From contig OY821784.1 in assembly GCA_963682175.1 (NCBI GenBank), forward strand, positions 28,315,621 to 28,379,620: a stretch of 64,000 nt of DNA, in the 5' to 3' direction. The notes under the pieces are model-generated. The model was not told the origin of the DNA. It saw nothing but the letters and a program-made list of their open reading frames with translations, and ran no database searches. Source of the stretch: Triglochin maritima. Taxonomy: Eukaryota > Streptophyta > Magnoliopsida > Alismatales > Juncaginaceae. This document shows, one piece after another, positions 24,341 through 34,684 of this stretch; positions within the stretch are counted from its first letter, which is position 1, and every line of letters starts with the position of its first letter. The position numbers and the translations under genes were made by a program.

Positions 24341-24362
24341 CTCCCAACAACAGTGCCCAAAA
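24341..24362 (-). other. Primer-binding site, tRNA-Asp-like and decayed
   Basis: Minus strand TTTTGGGCACTGTTGTTGGG follows the 5' LTR end. It resembles TGGCGCCGTTGCCGGGGA, complementary to the 3' end of plant tRNA-Asp, with several substitutions. A better preserved version of the same site is at 37695-37712. Confidence 0.55.
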
Positions 24363-24364
24363 CT

Positions 24365-25914
24365 TGATTGATACGTTTTAATTAACCACAAGTGCACGGC
24401 CGCGTTTAAGCGGTGGCAAATACGGGTCAATCGATAGGGAGGTGTGTCGACTTTAGTTTGTTCGAATGCGATTGGGAAAGAAATGAGAGAAAGGAGTTAT
24501 GATCTAAACTACACTACATTGTGAAAGGAATTGGAAATATGCAATAAAACTAAACCCCATAGGGGGTAGAGAAAAAATGTGAATACAAAGATATGTGTAT
24601 CTGTGTGTGTTCAATTATGCTCATCACAACATGTAGTGCATGAAAATCATAAAACTAAATCCAACTTTACCTCCATATAAAATAAGATAACACCATATCA
24701 TTAAAACATACAAGACAATAATTGGAATGAAGCTAAATGAACTCATGTATAAAGACCAAACCCCACTATGCCTCCACATGAAATAAGATTTACACAATCA
24801 TTAAAACATACAAGACATTAATGAAGGTAAGGGCACCAAGAGCACATACAACTACAAGCCATGTTTTCTTTATTAATTCCATCCATATCCTCACCTCATC
24901 ATTCCCCATAAAATAGGTCCACTAGTCTAAGCATATGCTAAGCTTCATTCAAGAGCATTAACATGTCAAAGACAAGAGTGAAATCCAATTAGATGGTTAT
25001 GGAAATCATGTAAGGCTCAAAGGATTAAGATAACACACACCTAATACATCACATAATCACATCACATTTTACTCCACCCCCCAAATGGGAATGAAACTAC
25101 TCACTAATCATTACACTACAACCTACATTAACAAAATGAAACATTCTACTGAAAGGAAATTAAACTAAGCAAGCAAGAAATATTAAAGAAGCTAAAAGGA
25201 CATAAAACTAAAGAAACATGCAAGACATATGAAAGGAAATTATACTAAGAAAGAAGCAACATAACTAAAGGAAAACTTTATTAATTTCAAACTCACAATA
25301 CAAGTAGCCTCTCTCCACCAGGGTTTTTGCTTCAAGGCTTTTACTCCTAGCAGAGAGGACGGCCACCAAGAGAGTGATGAATACAAGGGAGGAGGAGTTC
25401 TATTTATAGTCAAAGAAAAAGGCAATCAGGGACAATCCCCCAGTATTGGACTAAACATATACCAAAAATAGACTAAATACACCCTAATACATTACCCGAC
25501 TAAACAACATCGGATCCGGACCAACCAAGACTGCCAATCAGCGGTCTATTTGGTTCAGATTGTGTTCTGGTTCGGAGTGTGGCTGCTTGACTCGATTTCT
25601 GCATGTTTGATGCATCCTAATCGGTTGTGTAGTTGGAGACCCGAATCCAATTGCCAAAATACTCTTCATGATGGTGTGGAGTTTTTGATTTGCTCATAGG
25701 TCCTTTGGTTTTGCATTCGGGTCCCTCTCTCTTGCATCTTAGTCCATAAGTCTTGCATCTGAGTCCCTTTTCTTGCTTTTAAGTCCTTTTATTGTCTCTC
25801 CTTCTCAAACCTACTTATTCCTAAAACTTAAACATTAAACTCGTTACATAGCATTGTTTGGGTGAAAGATAATGGATATAAGACACAAAAATATGCATGA
25901 TAAGATGTGAATCA
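24365..25914 (-). mobile_element. 5' LTR of the gag-protease Gypsy
   Basis: The LTR is 1550 bp and collinear with 19036-20598. Differences are scattered substitutions and small indels, including loss of most of the second palindrome unit (GACTGCCAATCAGCGGTC remains near 25530). TATA box CTATAAATAG (minus) is at 25400-25409. Confidence 0.85.
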
Positions 25915-25919
25915 ACTAC

Positions 25920-26507
25920 TAAAATGTTACAATTAAAAGTTTCAATCAAAGTAGGACACATCTGAGATATTGTAAAATACCATACCGTAATAGTGATACT
26001 TTGAGTTATTTGGACGGTATTTGTAAAATTATGCCAATTTTTAGGCCTTGATGTAGGCCTATATACATCCTATACAAAAAAACTAAAATAAAATCTAGGC
26101 CTTATGTTTTTTGAAGGATTGTATGCCTACTCTTTTTTTCATTAAGAAAATGAATATAATGTCTTTACATAATGATCTCATCTGCCGTACTCTGAACTAA
26201 ATCACAAGATGTGATTTATATCAAGGTAGAGTTTATTTTTCACTGTCTCAACTCTCAACGTAGAAATTTACTATTTGAGCTTGTTTCAGTTGGTTATAAA
26301 TATGTTATTACTTCTTCAGTGATTTTTTATAGTTTCCTCTATTCTAGCTTCGGCCATAGTTGTAAATTTGATCACTAAATTTTTGAATTGTCTTAACTCT
26401 TGCAAAACACAAAATGGGAAAAAATATGTTTATCTTGCATATATATGTGTTATGTTTAGTTTAACTCTGACATATGTTATGAATCTTAACTTAGTTACAG
26501 TGGTGGA
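25920..26507. other. AT-rich stretch, no gene recognised
   Basis: No domain, splice pattern or repeat was identified between the Gypsy and the hAT fragment. Confidence 0.4.
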
Positions 26508-26765
26508 CACCACGCTCTAGCACACCAATCAATAGCTAAGAAATAGCAAACAAGCCAAAAATATTAATATTTTATAAAAAATTAGAAACAAAGTGTCCTA
26601 AATAATTCAAAATACAACCTAATAGTACTTTAAAATTATCACAATTATTCTCAACGAGTTTCATATTTGGAACCGATATATAATAGCATTCATGCTAATA
26701 CCAAAAACAAATCATTCTCTAGATGAGTAATCAAACAATCATTCAACATTTGATGGTGGGTCTTT
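26508..26765 (-). mobile_element. hAT transposon terminal fragment
   Basis: The fragment starts CAGTGGTGGACACCACG and matches 31040-31330 closely (for example AAAAATATTAATATTTTATAAA). That region is the 3' end and C-terminal coding tail of a hAT element. This copy carries the end of the transposase tail only and is truncated on the right. Confidence 0.65.
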
Positions 26766-26883
26766 GGTGGAAGAATAAGTCGTCACTTGTTTGATAATGG
26801 GGATATAATCCAGCAAAAATGAGAAATCACGCAAAAATGATTGATGTTAGATTAATGACCATTTTGATGATTAGGGTTTGAAC

Positions 26884-27548
26884 TGTTGGAGGACGGGAGG
26901 AGGACAGGGAGCTACTGATCAACCAACCACAGGAGATTACCCGTCTCCTGGGCTACAGGGACCGCTGATTGGCGGTCCCCAACCGCCAATTGGCGGTCTA
27001 AAAGGCGCGCCTCGTGTGCTGCCTTAGACCACCCTGATCACCATTCATTTTGCCTTCTTTTGATTCCACTAGATCCATTCTTGATCTATGTTACTGGGGG
27101 GCACGAAGGAAAGAAGGTGACTCTCTACTCACAAAGCAAAAAAATCGATTTTGCAATGCACACTCTTCTTCTTCTTTCTACTCACATACTCACTCTTTTC
27201 TTACACAATTTCGTGGCTCAACTTCTAATGCTTGATATATGTTGTTGTTGTTTTGTTGTTACAAATGGTGAATTCTAGTGCTTTATATAGGCACTTACAT
27301 GACCCTACAACTTCCAAACATAAAGACTACATAAACATGATCATTGAAGATCATTACACCCTCTACTTAAATTGCATAAATAATTAGGACGAAAATTACT
27401 CAAAAAATGAAAAGACTCTTGTCTCTTCCACTCCCTCAACCTTTTGTCTTCTCATGTGTTGACTCATCTCCTCCTTGATGTGTCATCAAGCACTGATGAT
27501 GTGGCGGGTGACTAGGATGCCACATAGGATTAAGTTCAATTCTCAATA
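26884..27548 (-). mobile_element. 3' LTR of the RT-less Copia
   Basis: The LTR is 665 bp. TATA-like CTATATAAAG (minus) is at 27281-27290. Two palindromes, ACCGCTGATTGGCGGTC (26961-26977) and ACCGCCAATTGGCGGTC (26982-26998), lie about 280 bp downstream of that box, in the transcribed end of the LTR. Confidence 0.9.
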
Positions 27549-30017
27549 CTCCTCCTTGAACTTAATCCTCTTCCGTCCACCATCCCAAGTTGATTTCTTA
27601 ACTTCACATACAAGCGGATTGGCAGAGCTTTTGTTTTGTGTGAGAAGACACACCATGTGCAACTCACTCGTCGTCTCGTAGATTTCACGAAGTGTCTTGA
27701 ACTTCCTTGGTCTCATCTCGTCATGTTTGTCATATGGAACCGTTTCATGATCAGTGGGGTTGGCTATCTCCTCTTCTTGTTCTTCATTTGGCACTTGTGG
27801 AATCTCCTCTTTGGACTCCCATGTTACCTCCTCGTTAACCTGTACATCACGACTAATGACAATTTTGTTGTTAGTTGGATCGAGAAGCCTATAAGCTTTC
27901 GATCGTTCATCATAGCCAACAAATACAAGCTTGATGCTCCTATCATCACGTTTTATCCTTCTTTCTTTTGGTACATGTGCATATGTTGTGCTTCCAAACA
28001 CCTTCATGTGTGCTACGGTTGGCTTATAGCCACTCCACGCTTCTTGTGGAGTTACTCCCTCCAAACTTGCAGTTTTGCAACGATTCAACGTATACACTGC
28101 ACAGGCCACAGCTTCGGCCCATAGCTCTTTTGACACGTTCTTGCTTTTCAACATACTTCGAACCATGTCCATGATGGTTCTATTCTTCCTTTCAGCTACA
28201 CCATTTTGTTGTGGTGAGTATGGAGCCGTCAAATGGCGTTTTATGCCATTCTCCTCACAAAAGTTGTTGAACTCGGTTGATGTGAACTCGCCTCCTCGAT
28301 CAGGCCTTAATGTCTTGATGTTGTTGCCACTTTGTTTCTCCACATATGCCTTGAACTTCTTGAACATGCGAAAAGCCTCAGATTTCTCCTTTAAGAAGTA
28401 CACCCACGTTTTCCGTGAAAAGTCATCAATAAACGTTAAGAAATAACGATTCTTACTAATCGAGTGTGGAGTGATCGGTCCACATATGTCGGTATGCACC
28501 AACTCTAGCACCTTCTTTGCTCTATGTTCAGCTTGCTTTGGAAAACTCTTCCTTCGTAATTTTCCAACCATGCAACCTTCACAAAATCCGTCTTTGGATT
28601 CGGTCATCGGCAGACCATGCACCATTCCCTTTTGCGCCATTTCTTGGATCCCGCCGAAGTTCAAGTGTCCAAGTCGCATATGCCACAACCAATCTCCCTT
28701 AATGCATGCATTCAAACAACTAGCACGAGCACAGGTTAGATTCAATTTAAACATTCGATTTTTGGACATTTCTACCTTTGCAATCAGATGTCCATCTTGT
28801 CCTCGCCCGGTCATGTGTCGATCCTTCATCAAGATCGTGAACCCTTTCTCCAGGAGTTGTCCCATGCTTAAAATGTTCGTCTTCATATCGGGCACAAAGA
28901 ACACATTGGAGATAAGCTTTTGAGATCCATCCTTTACTTGGATCATGATGTGACCTTTCCCTTCAACGCGCACCTTTGATGCATCTCCAAACGAAACGTG
29001 CCCATGTACTCCTTCCTCCAAATGTGCGAACATGTGTCTATTTCCACACATGTGGTTGCTTGCTCCTGTATCGAGATACCAAACACCTTCTTGTTCGCCT
29101 TCCATTCCTTTGTCGGCAAGCAAGACTACATCCTCATCACAAGCATTCTCCTCCACGGCCACAAGGTTGGAGTTTTCTTCCACCCTTTTCTTCGACCAAC
29201 ACTCGCTTGCGTAGTGTCCATGCTTCCCACAATTGAAGCACTCAATCACCTTCTTCGATCCGCGATCACCACGGACACGGCTAGAGCTCTCCTCCACCTT
29301 CTTTTGCGACCAGCATTCTTTCGCAAAATGACCACGCTTCCCACACTTGAAGCATTCGACCTCCTTCTTTCCTGAATGACCTCCATAATCACGACCGCTT
29401 CCATGATCTACGTTGCGAGGTTTCTCCTCCTTAAGCGACATCTTCGCTTGCAACGCCTCCTCTAACACATCTTGTCTTTTCTTCTTCTTTCTTTGGTCGT
29501 GTGCCTCCAACGAGCTAGCTAGATCATCAATAGTCATTTTCTCGAGGTCCTTTGATTCCTCGATTGCGCACACCACATTTTCGAAGTCCTCGGTGAGAGA
29601 ACGCAACACCTTCTCCACCACTCTTCCTTCGGTCAGCGCCTCCCCATTTCTTTTTAATTTGTTCGCCACCATGCGAACTCTCGTCACGAAATCGGCAACA
29701 CCTTCCGATTCCTTCATTTTTAACGCCTCGAACTCGCCTCGAAGCATTTGGAGGCGCACTTGCCTCACTCGATCAGCACCCTTGAAGCTCCTCTCAAGGG
29801 TGTCCCACGCCTCCTTCGATGTCTTCGCTTCAGCGATTTTTTCAAAGCCATTCTCATCCACCGCTTGGAAGAGAAGGAAGAGAGCACTCTTATCTTTGGC
29901 TCTTCTCTCCTTTTGTGCTTTGATTTGTGCGACAGTTTCTTCTCCCGTCTTGGCCTCCTCCTTGAAGCCGTTCTCCACAAGATCCCAAGCATCATGCGCA
30001 CTCAGCAGCGCACACAT
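27543..30017 (-). CDS. Copia Gag-protease-integrase polyprotein, 824 codons, no RT
   Basis: The product is a retrotransposon capsid, protease and integrase. Gag core covers residues 1-190. Two CCHC zinc knuckles follow (C222-C225-H230-C235 and C260-C263-H268-C273). The protease has WYLDTGAS with Asp 316. Integrase has its HHCC zinc site (H446, H451, C479, C482) and a complete catalytic triad D510, D573, E609 (35 residues between the last two). The C-terminal integrase region ends near residue 780 at REIYETTSE. There the RT domain should begin, but the frame jumps to about 40 unrelated residues and stops at the polypurine tract. An earlier ATG at 30101, just inside the primer site, opens the same frame (MGSSGMTSFGHAS) but hits TAA at 30018-30020 after 27 codons, so the listed start is the first ATG after that stop. 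All motifs seen are intact; only the N-terminal stop and missing RT/RNase H argue against autonomy. Confidence 0.9.
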   Translation of the reverse strand: MCALLSAHDAWDLVENGFKEEAKTGEETVAQIKAQKERRAKDKSALFLLFQAVDENGFEKIAEAKTSKEAWDTLERSFKGADRVRQVRLQMLRGEFEALKMKESEGVADFVTRVRMVANKLKRNGEALTEGRVVEKVLRSLTEDFENVVCAIEESKDLEKMTIDDLASSLEAHDQRKKKKRQDVLEEALQAKMSLKEEKPRNVDHGSGRDYGGHSGKKEVECFKCGKRGHFAKECWSQKKVEESSSRVRGDRGSKKVIECFNCGKHGHYASECWSKKRVEENSNLVAVEENACDEDVVLLADKGMEGEQEGVWYLDTGASNHMCGNRHMFAHLEEGVHGHVSFGDASKVRVEGKGHIMIQVKDGSQKLISNVFFVPDMKTNILSMGQLLEKGFTILMKDRHMTGRGQDGHLIAKVEMSKNRMFKLNLTCARASCLNACIKGDWLWHMRLGHLNFGGIQEMAQKGMVHGLPMTESKDGFCEGCMVGKLRRKSFPKQAEHRAKKVLELVHTDICGPITPHSISKNRYFLTFIDDFSRKTWVYFLKEKSEAFRMFKKFKAYVEKQSGNNIKTLRPDRGGEFTSTEFNNFCEENGIKRHLTAPYSPQQNGVAERKNRTIMDMVRSMLKSKNVSKELWAEAVACAVYTLNRCKTASLEGVTPQEAWSGYKPTVAHMKVFGSTTYAHVPKERRIKRDDRSIKLVFVGYDERSKAYRLLDPTNNKIVISRDVQVNEEVTWESKEEIPQVPNEEQEEEIANPTDHETVPYDKHDEMRPRKFKTLREIYETTSELHMVCLLTQNKSSANPLVCEVKKSTWDGGRKRIKFKEEY
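27549..27560 (-). other. Polypurine tract of the RT-less Copia
   Basis: Minus strand TTCAAGGAGGAG next to the LTR start TATTGAG. Confidence 0.65.
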
Positions 30018-30108
30018 TTAGATACTCCAATTGTCGTAGTTACCTTTCGACAATCGAGGCAACGACGCATGACCAAACGAGGTCATTCCCGAGCTTCCCA
30101 TCGGACGA

Positions 30109-30121
30109 GGCTCTGATACCA
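30109..30121 (-). other. Primer-binding site for initiator tRNA-Met
   Basis: Minus strand TGGTATCAGAGCC, a perfect match to the complement of the plant initiator tRNA-Met 3' end, starting 2 bases after the 5' LTR. Confidence 0.9.
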
Positions 30122-30123
30122 GA

Positions 30124-30806
30124 TGTTGGAGGACGGGAGGAGGACGGGGAGCTACTGATCAACCCACCACAGGAGATTACCCATCTCCTGGGCTACAGGG
30201 ACCGCTGATTGGCGGTCCCCAACCGCCAATTGGCGGTCTAAAAGGCGTGCCTCGTGTGCTGCCTTAGACCACCCTGATCACCATTCATTTTGCCTTCTTT
30301 TGATTCCACTAGATCCATTCTTGATCTATGTTACTGGGGGGCATGAAGGAAAGAAGGTGGCTCTCTACTCACAAAGCAAAAAAAACCGATTTTGCAATGC
30401 ACACTCTTCTTCTTCTTTCTACTCACATACTCATTTTTTTTCACACAATTTCGTGGCTCAACTTCTAATGCTTGATATATGTTGTTGTTGTTTTATTGTT
30501 ACAAATGGTGAATTCTAGTGCTTTATATAGGCACTTACATGACCCTACAACTTCCAAACATAAAGACTACATAAACATGATCATTGAAGATCATTACACC
30601 CTCTACTTAAATTGCATAAATAATTAGGACGAAAATTACTCAAAAAATGAAAAGACTCTTGTCTCTTCCACTCCCTCAACCTTTTGTCTTCTCATGTGTT
30701 GACTCATCTCCTCCTTGATGTGTCATCAAGCACTAATGATGTGGCGGGTGACTAGGATGCCACATAGGATTAAGTTGCCACATAGGATTAAGTTCAATTC
30801 TCAATA
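30124..30806 (-). mobile_element. 5' LTR of the RT-less Copia
   Basis: The LTR is 683 bp. Palindromes are at 30201-30217 and 30222-30238, and the TATA-like box is at 30521-30530. An 18-bp tandem duplication near 30780 makes it longer than the 3' LTR. Confidence 0.9.
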
Positions 30807-30811
30807 TGAAC

Positions 30812-31031
30812 AAGTTATCGCTTCTTTGACCATTTGATGATATCATATTTAATATGTCAAAATTGCATGTTTTTATGACGTGTTGAACAAAAAAATTTGT
30901 TGGATTTTTCCTTTTGTCTTTACTTGTGCTTAATTGATTAATTTTACACTAAGAGATTTAATTCTGAAATTGCCAGGACGAAAGAGATAATTTCATATAT
31001 TCAAAGACAAAATCAACAAAAAAGGGGAAAA
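30812..31031 (+). mobile_element. Probable piece of an older Gypsy LTR between two insertions
   Basis: AT-rich DNA lies between the Copia and the hAT element. If both insertions are removed, it joins 26766-26883 on the left to 36651-37690 on the right, which ends in an LTR-type terminus and a primer site. The assignment is inference from position. Confidence 0.35.
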
Positions 31032-33113
31032 TATCTACCCAGTGGCGAATCCACGATTCAAAGTATGGTAGGGCATCACACACTAGCGCACCAATCGACA
31101 ACCAAAAAATAGCAAACAAGTCAAAAATATTAATATTTTATAAAAAATTAGAAGCAAAGTGTCCTAAATAATTCAAAATACAAACTAATAGTACTTTCAA
31201 ATTATCACAATTGTTCTCGACGAGTTTTCATATTTTGGAACCGATTTATAATAGCATCTATGCTAATAACCAAAACAAATCTTTCTCTAGATGTGTAACC
31301 AAACAATTATTTAACATTTGATCTGTCATGCTATTACGCAACTTATCTTTCACTAGTGTCATTCCGGAAAACACTCATTCAACTCTTGTCATTGTCACGG
31401 GAAGAAGTTACATCAACTTCAATAGTAAGTAGACCTTTGAATGAGTTTCATGCTTGTTTGTCTCAAAAAGTTTCACGGAAAGCTCATTATTCTTCACATT
31501 CCAAAATCTCTCATCATTCTGAATGTCAACAACAAAATTGTCAAGTGAATATTCAAAGAATATCAATTGAGCACTTGAAAATTCATTAGGATTGAATTGA
31601 GCAAGTCAGACCAATTTCCGTTTGTAAAAAGAGAAGAAAGGTTAACGGTATTGAAGCAAAACATACAAAGAAGTAATTTCTTGCTCACCTCCTTAAACTG
31701 ATTTTTCAGGTTCTTGCAATTGTAGATCAATGATAGGTAGAAAAACTTCAACTAAAAAATGTAGAAGATTTGTCACTTGTAGGCTACTACCTCGAACCAT
31801 CCTTCTTCCCTGGAACACATATTTTCCCTCTGTTTTACGTGTGTACATAGTCGAGTCCTTCTCCTTTTGTTTTGTTTTAGTTTGTTTGTATTGTTAGGGT
31901 CATGTTAGTCTGCTGCATTTAATATCGATATATCTGTTTGCCATGATCCTTGGGATACTTGTCTTCTTTTGCTTACATTGTACTTTAAATTTTCATTTTT
32001 TTTCAAAATCTTCATGTGTTTGCGAAAGAAAATGTTTTGTGGGTTTTGCGTGTGTTTAGCATGTGCAAAATAGTTGAAAGGCAAAGTAAAAAGAAAGCTC
32101 CCAAAATTATCTTGAACATGATGCATTAGGATATCTAGTATACTGGCTTTAGGTCTTATCGAGACGTAAGGATGCACCCCGGTCTTCCCTCGGGCAGTGA
32201 GTAATCATAGGGTTTCAGTACTCAAACAAATAAAGAAGTCCACCCTGAACCTAGTGAGTCAAATAATTCGTGTCTGTTAGTATAAGGAAGTTTGTCCTAG
32301 TCAAGGACTCTTCAAATCTTGTTGTGAAACTTTAAGTGTAGGGGTTTTGGTTCCTATGTAGATAATAAATAAGTGGTGTTCTCTCTTCTTGCACGGCTCC
32401 TATCACTCAGGAAATAAGGTCTGAGGGGACTTAGTGTCTGGTGCTTTCGAGTCATTTGACTTGGGATGCACCGACCAAACTCCCATTACATGGGTGGTAG
32501 GGATCGCCCTTTGTGGAGATTTGGGGGAAGGTGTACGTAATAGTGTAAGTCCTCATAGGCAAATGATGCACGAAACCTGACCTTGGGAGAATCAAACATC
32601 AACTAGTGTTAATTCATAATGCTCCAAAAAGAAAAAAAAAAGAGGAGAAAAACAAAGAGAAAAAACAACAACAAATAAGAACCTTAATGGACTTTACACG
32701 ATGTCTCACTTTAAGAAGTTAAGGTAGCCCATCTCTTTCACTTAAGTTCTTAATTATCTTTCACGAATGGTTCATTAGGCTAGGTGTGTGGACTGATTAC
32801 TTATATAGAGTCAGCCCGTAGAATTACCGTGTCCAATGATCGACGAAAATGAGTCCATCGAGTCGTGTTACTAGGTTGAATAATGCATCTATGTTCTGAT
32901 TTTGTGGGTATATCCGCTGAAAACCCTCAGGAGACAACACTCCTCCTCTTTGGCGATAGGGAGGTTTAACGGCTTGTTGCGTATTCTAAGTGCAACCGTG
33001 ATTCCTACGAAAGTGAGTTACGATTTCCCTATTTTTCGTATGTTTTTCCTTTCTTTCATTTTTCTCTTTCTTTCTTTTGCTCGGGACTAGCAAAAGTTAA
33101 GTGTGGGGGTATT

Positions 33114-34684
33114 TGATGGACATCATAGCATGCATATAATTGTGTCTTATATCCTTTATTCTTAACCTAAGCAATGCTACATAACAAGTTTTATATTTAA
33201 GTTTCAGAAAGAAATCAAGTGAGAAGAAGAGACAAAAAGGACCTAAAAGCAAGAAAAAAAAATCGCAAGACTTATGGACAGATGCAAGAGAGAAGGACCT
33301 GGATGTAAACCAAAATGACCAGTGAGCAAATTAAGAAGCTCCACACCATCATGAGGAGTATTTTGGAAATTAGATATGGGCCTAAAGATCAATAACCAAA
33401 TCGGGTTCACCAAACATGAAGAAATCAAGCCAGAATCAAGCCACCCAAAACCATACCTGATCAAACCCTTCGAGACCATTAATTGGCTGTCCCAAACCAC
33501 CAATTGGCGGCCCATTTGGCCCCAAATGACACGTTCTTCAGTCGGGTGTTAGATTAGGTTGTATTTAGTCCATTTTTGGTATGCGTTTTAGTCCCATACC
33601 GGGGGATTGTCCCCGGTTACCTTTTTTCATGCCTATAAATAGAACACTTCCTTCTCCTTCTTATTTACCCATTGCTTGGTGGCATTCTCTCTATTTCGAG
33701 TAGAGCCTTGAAGCAAAACTCAAGTAGAGAAGAATGCTACTTGTAATGTGAGACATTTAATAAAATAATTTTTTGATAGTTTTGTTCTAATGTTGTCTCC
33801 TTTTCTTGCATGCTTTGCTTAGTCTTGTTTCTTTAATCTTAGTCTAAATTAGTTTGAATGTCTCATTTTCTTTATATGAATGATTGCTTAATGTGTAGTT
33901 AGTAGATCCATCCCCTTTGGGAGGTGGAGATGATGTACATATATGTTGTGAAGTTTGGATGTTTGATGAATTTTTGATTGTGTAGACTTGCATTTTTGTA
34001 TGTACATTAAGGGTATTTTAATCATCTACATGTTGGGGGATTTTGATGGGTTTTGCCATAAGAGTTAGACACTTCTCATGCTTAGTTTTCTCATGTTTAC
34101 TGACTGAAATTTCCTGTTGAATATTTACATGTTAGTTATATGTTTTAATTTGTGTTTGCTTGCTTGATTGATTGAAGAAACTATGTTTTGATGGGTTTTG
34201 CCATAACATTTAGACACCTACCATACTTAGCTTTGTTCTTCACAGGAGTTCATGGTTTTTGATGAGTCTTGCCATATCTTTAGACACTTCTCTTGCTGAG
34301 CCTAATCTTATGATAATCAAGTAGTAATTGCCGATACGTTCTGTGAATGGATTGATAGGTTTTAACACATCTTTAGACACTTCCTATGCATAAACACACA
34401 CACGACACACACACATACAAGCTTACATGCCGCATTCATCACTAATTTCACTTCATATGTGCATACACTCCACCCCTTAGGGGGTTTTCTTCTTGATTTC
34501 CAATCCTTCGTTGCTTTCTTTTGCATTTCTTACATACTAGTTTAGTGTAGTTTAGCTTAGCATAACCAAATCTCTTCTCCCTTCATTCGCCACAAGATTT
34601 CTGACAAACCAGAGGCTACTCATCTCCCTTTGGATCGACCCGTAGTTGCCACTGCTTCATCGCGGCCCTGCACTTGCCATAATT
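33114..34684 (+). mobile_element. Gypsy LTR, left arm of the inverted pair
   Basis: The LTR starts TGATGGACATC immediately after the polypurine tract GTGTGGGGGTATT. Palindrome modules lie at 33481-33515 and TATAAATA at 33634-33641. Its transcribed end runs to CCCTGCACTTGCC, where the inverted partner begins after a loop of about 21 bases. Confidence 0.8.

Larger units (their letters stand above)
19036..25914 (-). mobile_element. Ty3/gypsy element with gag and protease only (non-autonomous)
   Basis: The element has two direct LTRs (19036-20598 and 24365-25914), both starting TGATTGATACG and ending AATCA on the plus strand, and an exact 5-bp duplication ACTAC (19031-19035 and 25915-25919). The internal region is only about 3.8 kb. 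It codes on the minus strand for gag and protease and then stops; reverse transcriptase, RNase H and integrase are absent. Primer-binding and polypurine sites lie at the expected ends. Gag style, long LTRs and the tRNA-Asp-like primer site suggest the Athila/Tat side of Ty3/gypsy; lineage is inference. Confidence 0.88.
26884..30806 (-). mobile_element. Ty1/copia element lacking RT/RNase H, with TA...CA LTRs
   Basis: Two direct LTRs (26884-27548 and 30124-30806) flank a 2.6 kb internal region, with exact 5-bp duplication TGAAC (26879-26883 and 30807-30811). The minus-strand LTR reads TATTGAGAATTG...TCCTCCAACA, so it starts TA rather than TG. Internal order is primer-binding site, long Gag-protease-integrase frame, short tail, polypurine tract. 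The reverse transcriptase and RNase H segment is missing, with the frame still open across the join. The right LTR has an extra 18-bp tandem copy of GCCACATAGGATTAAGTT; otherwise the LTRs are nearly identical by eye, so this is one of the younger insertions. Confidence 0.92.

Noticed and set aside
27636..30116. Many plus-strand open frames opposite the Copia polyprotein (for example 28471-28923 and 29413-30021)
   Set aside because: They are antisense shadows of the minus-strand Gag-protease-integrase frame; the residues show no domain.
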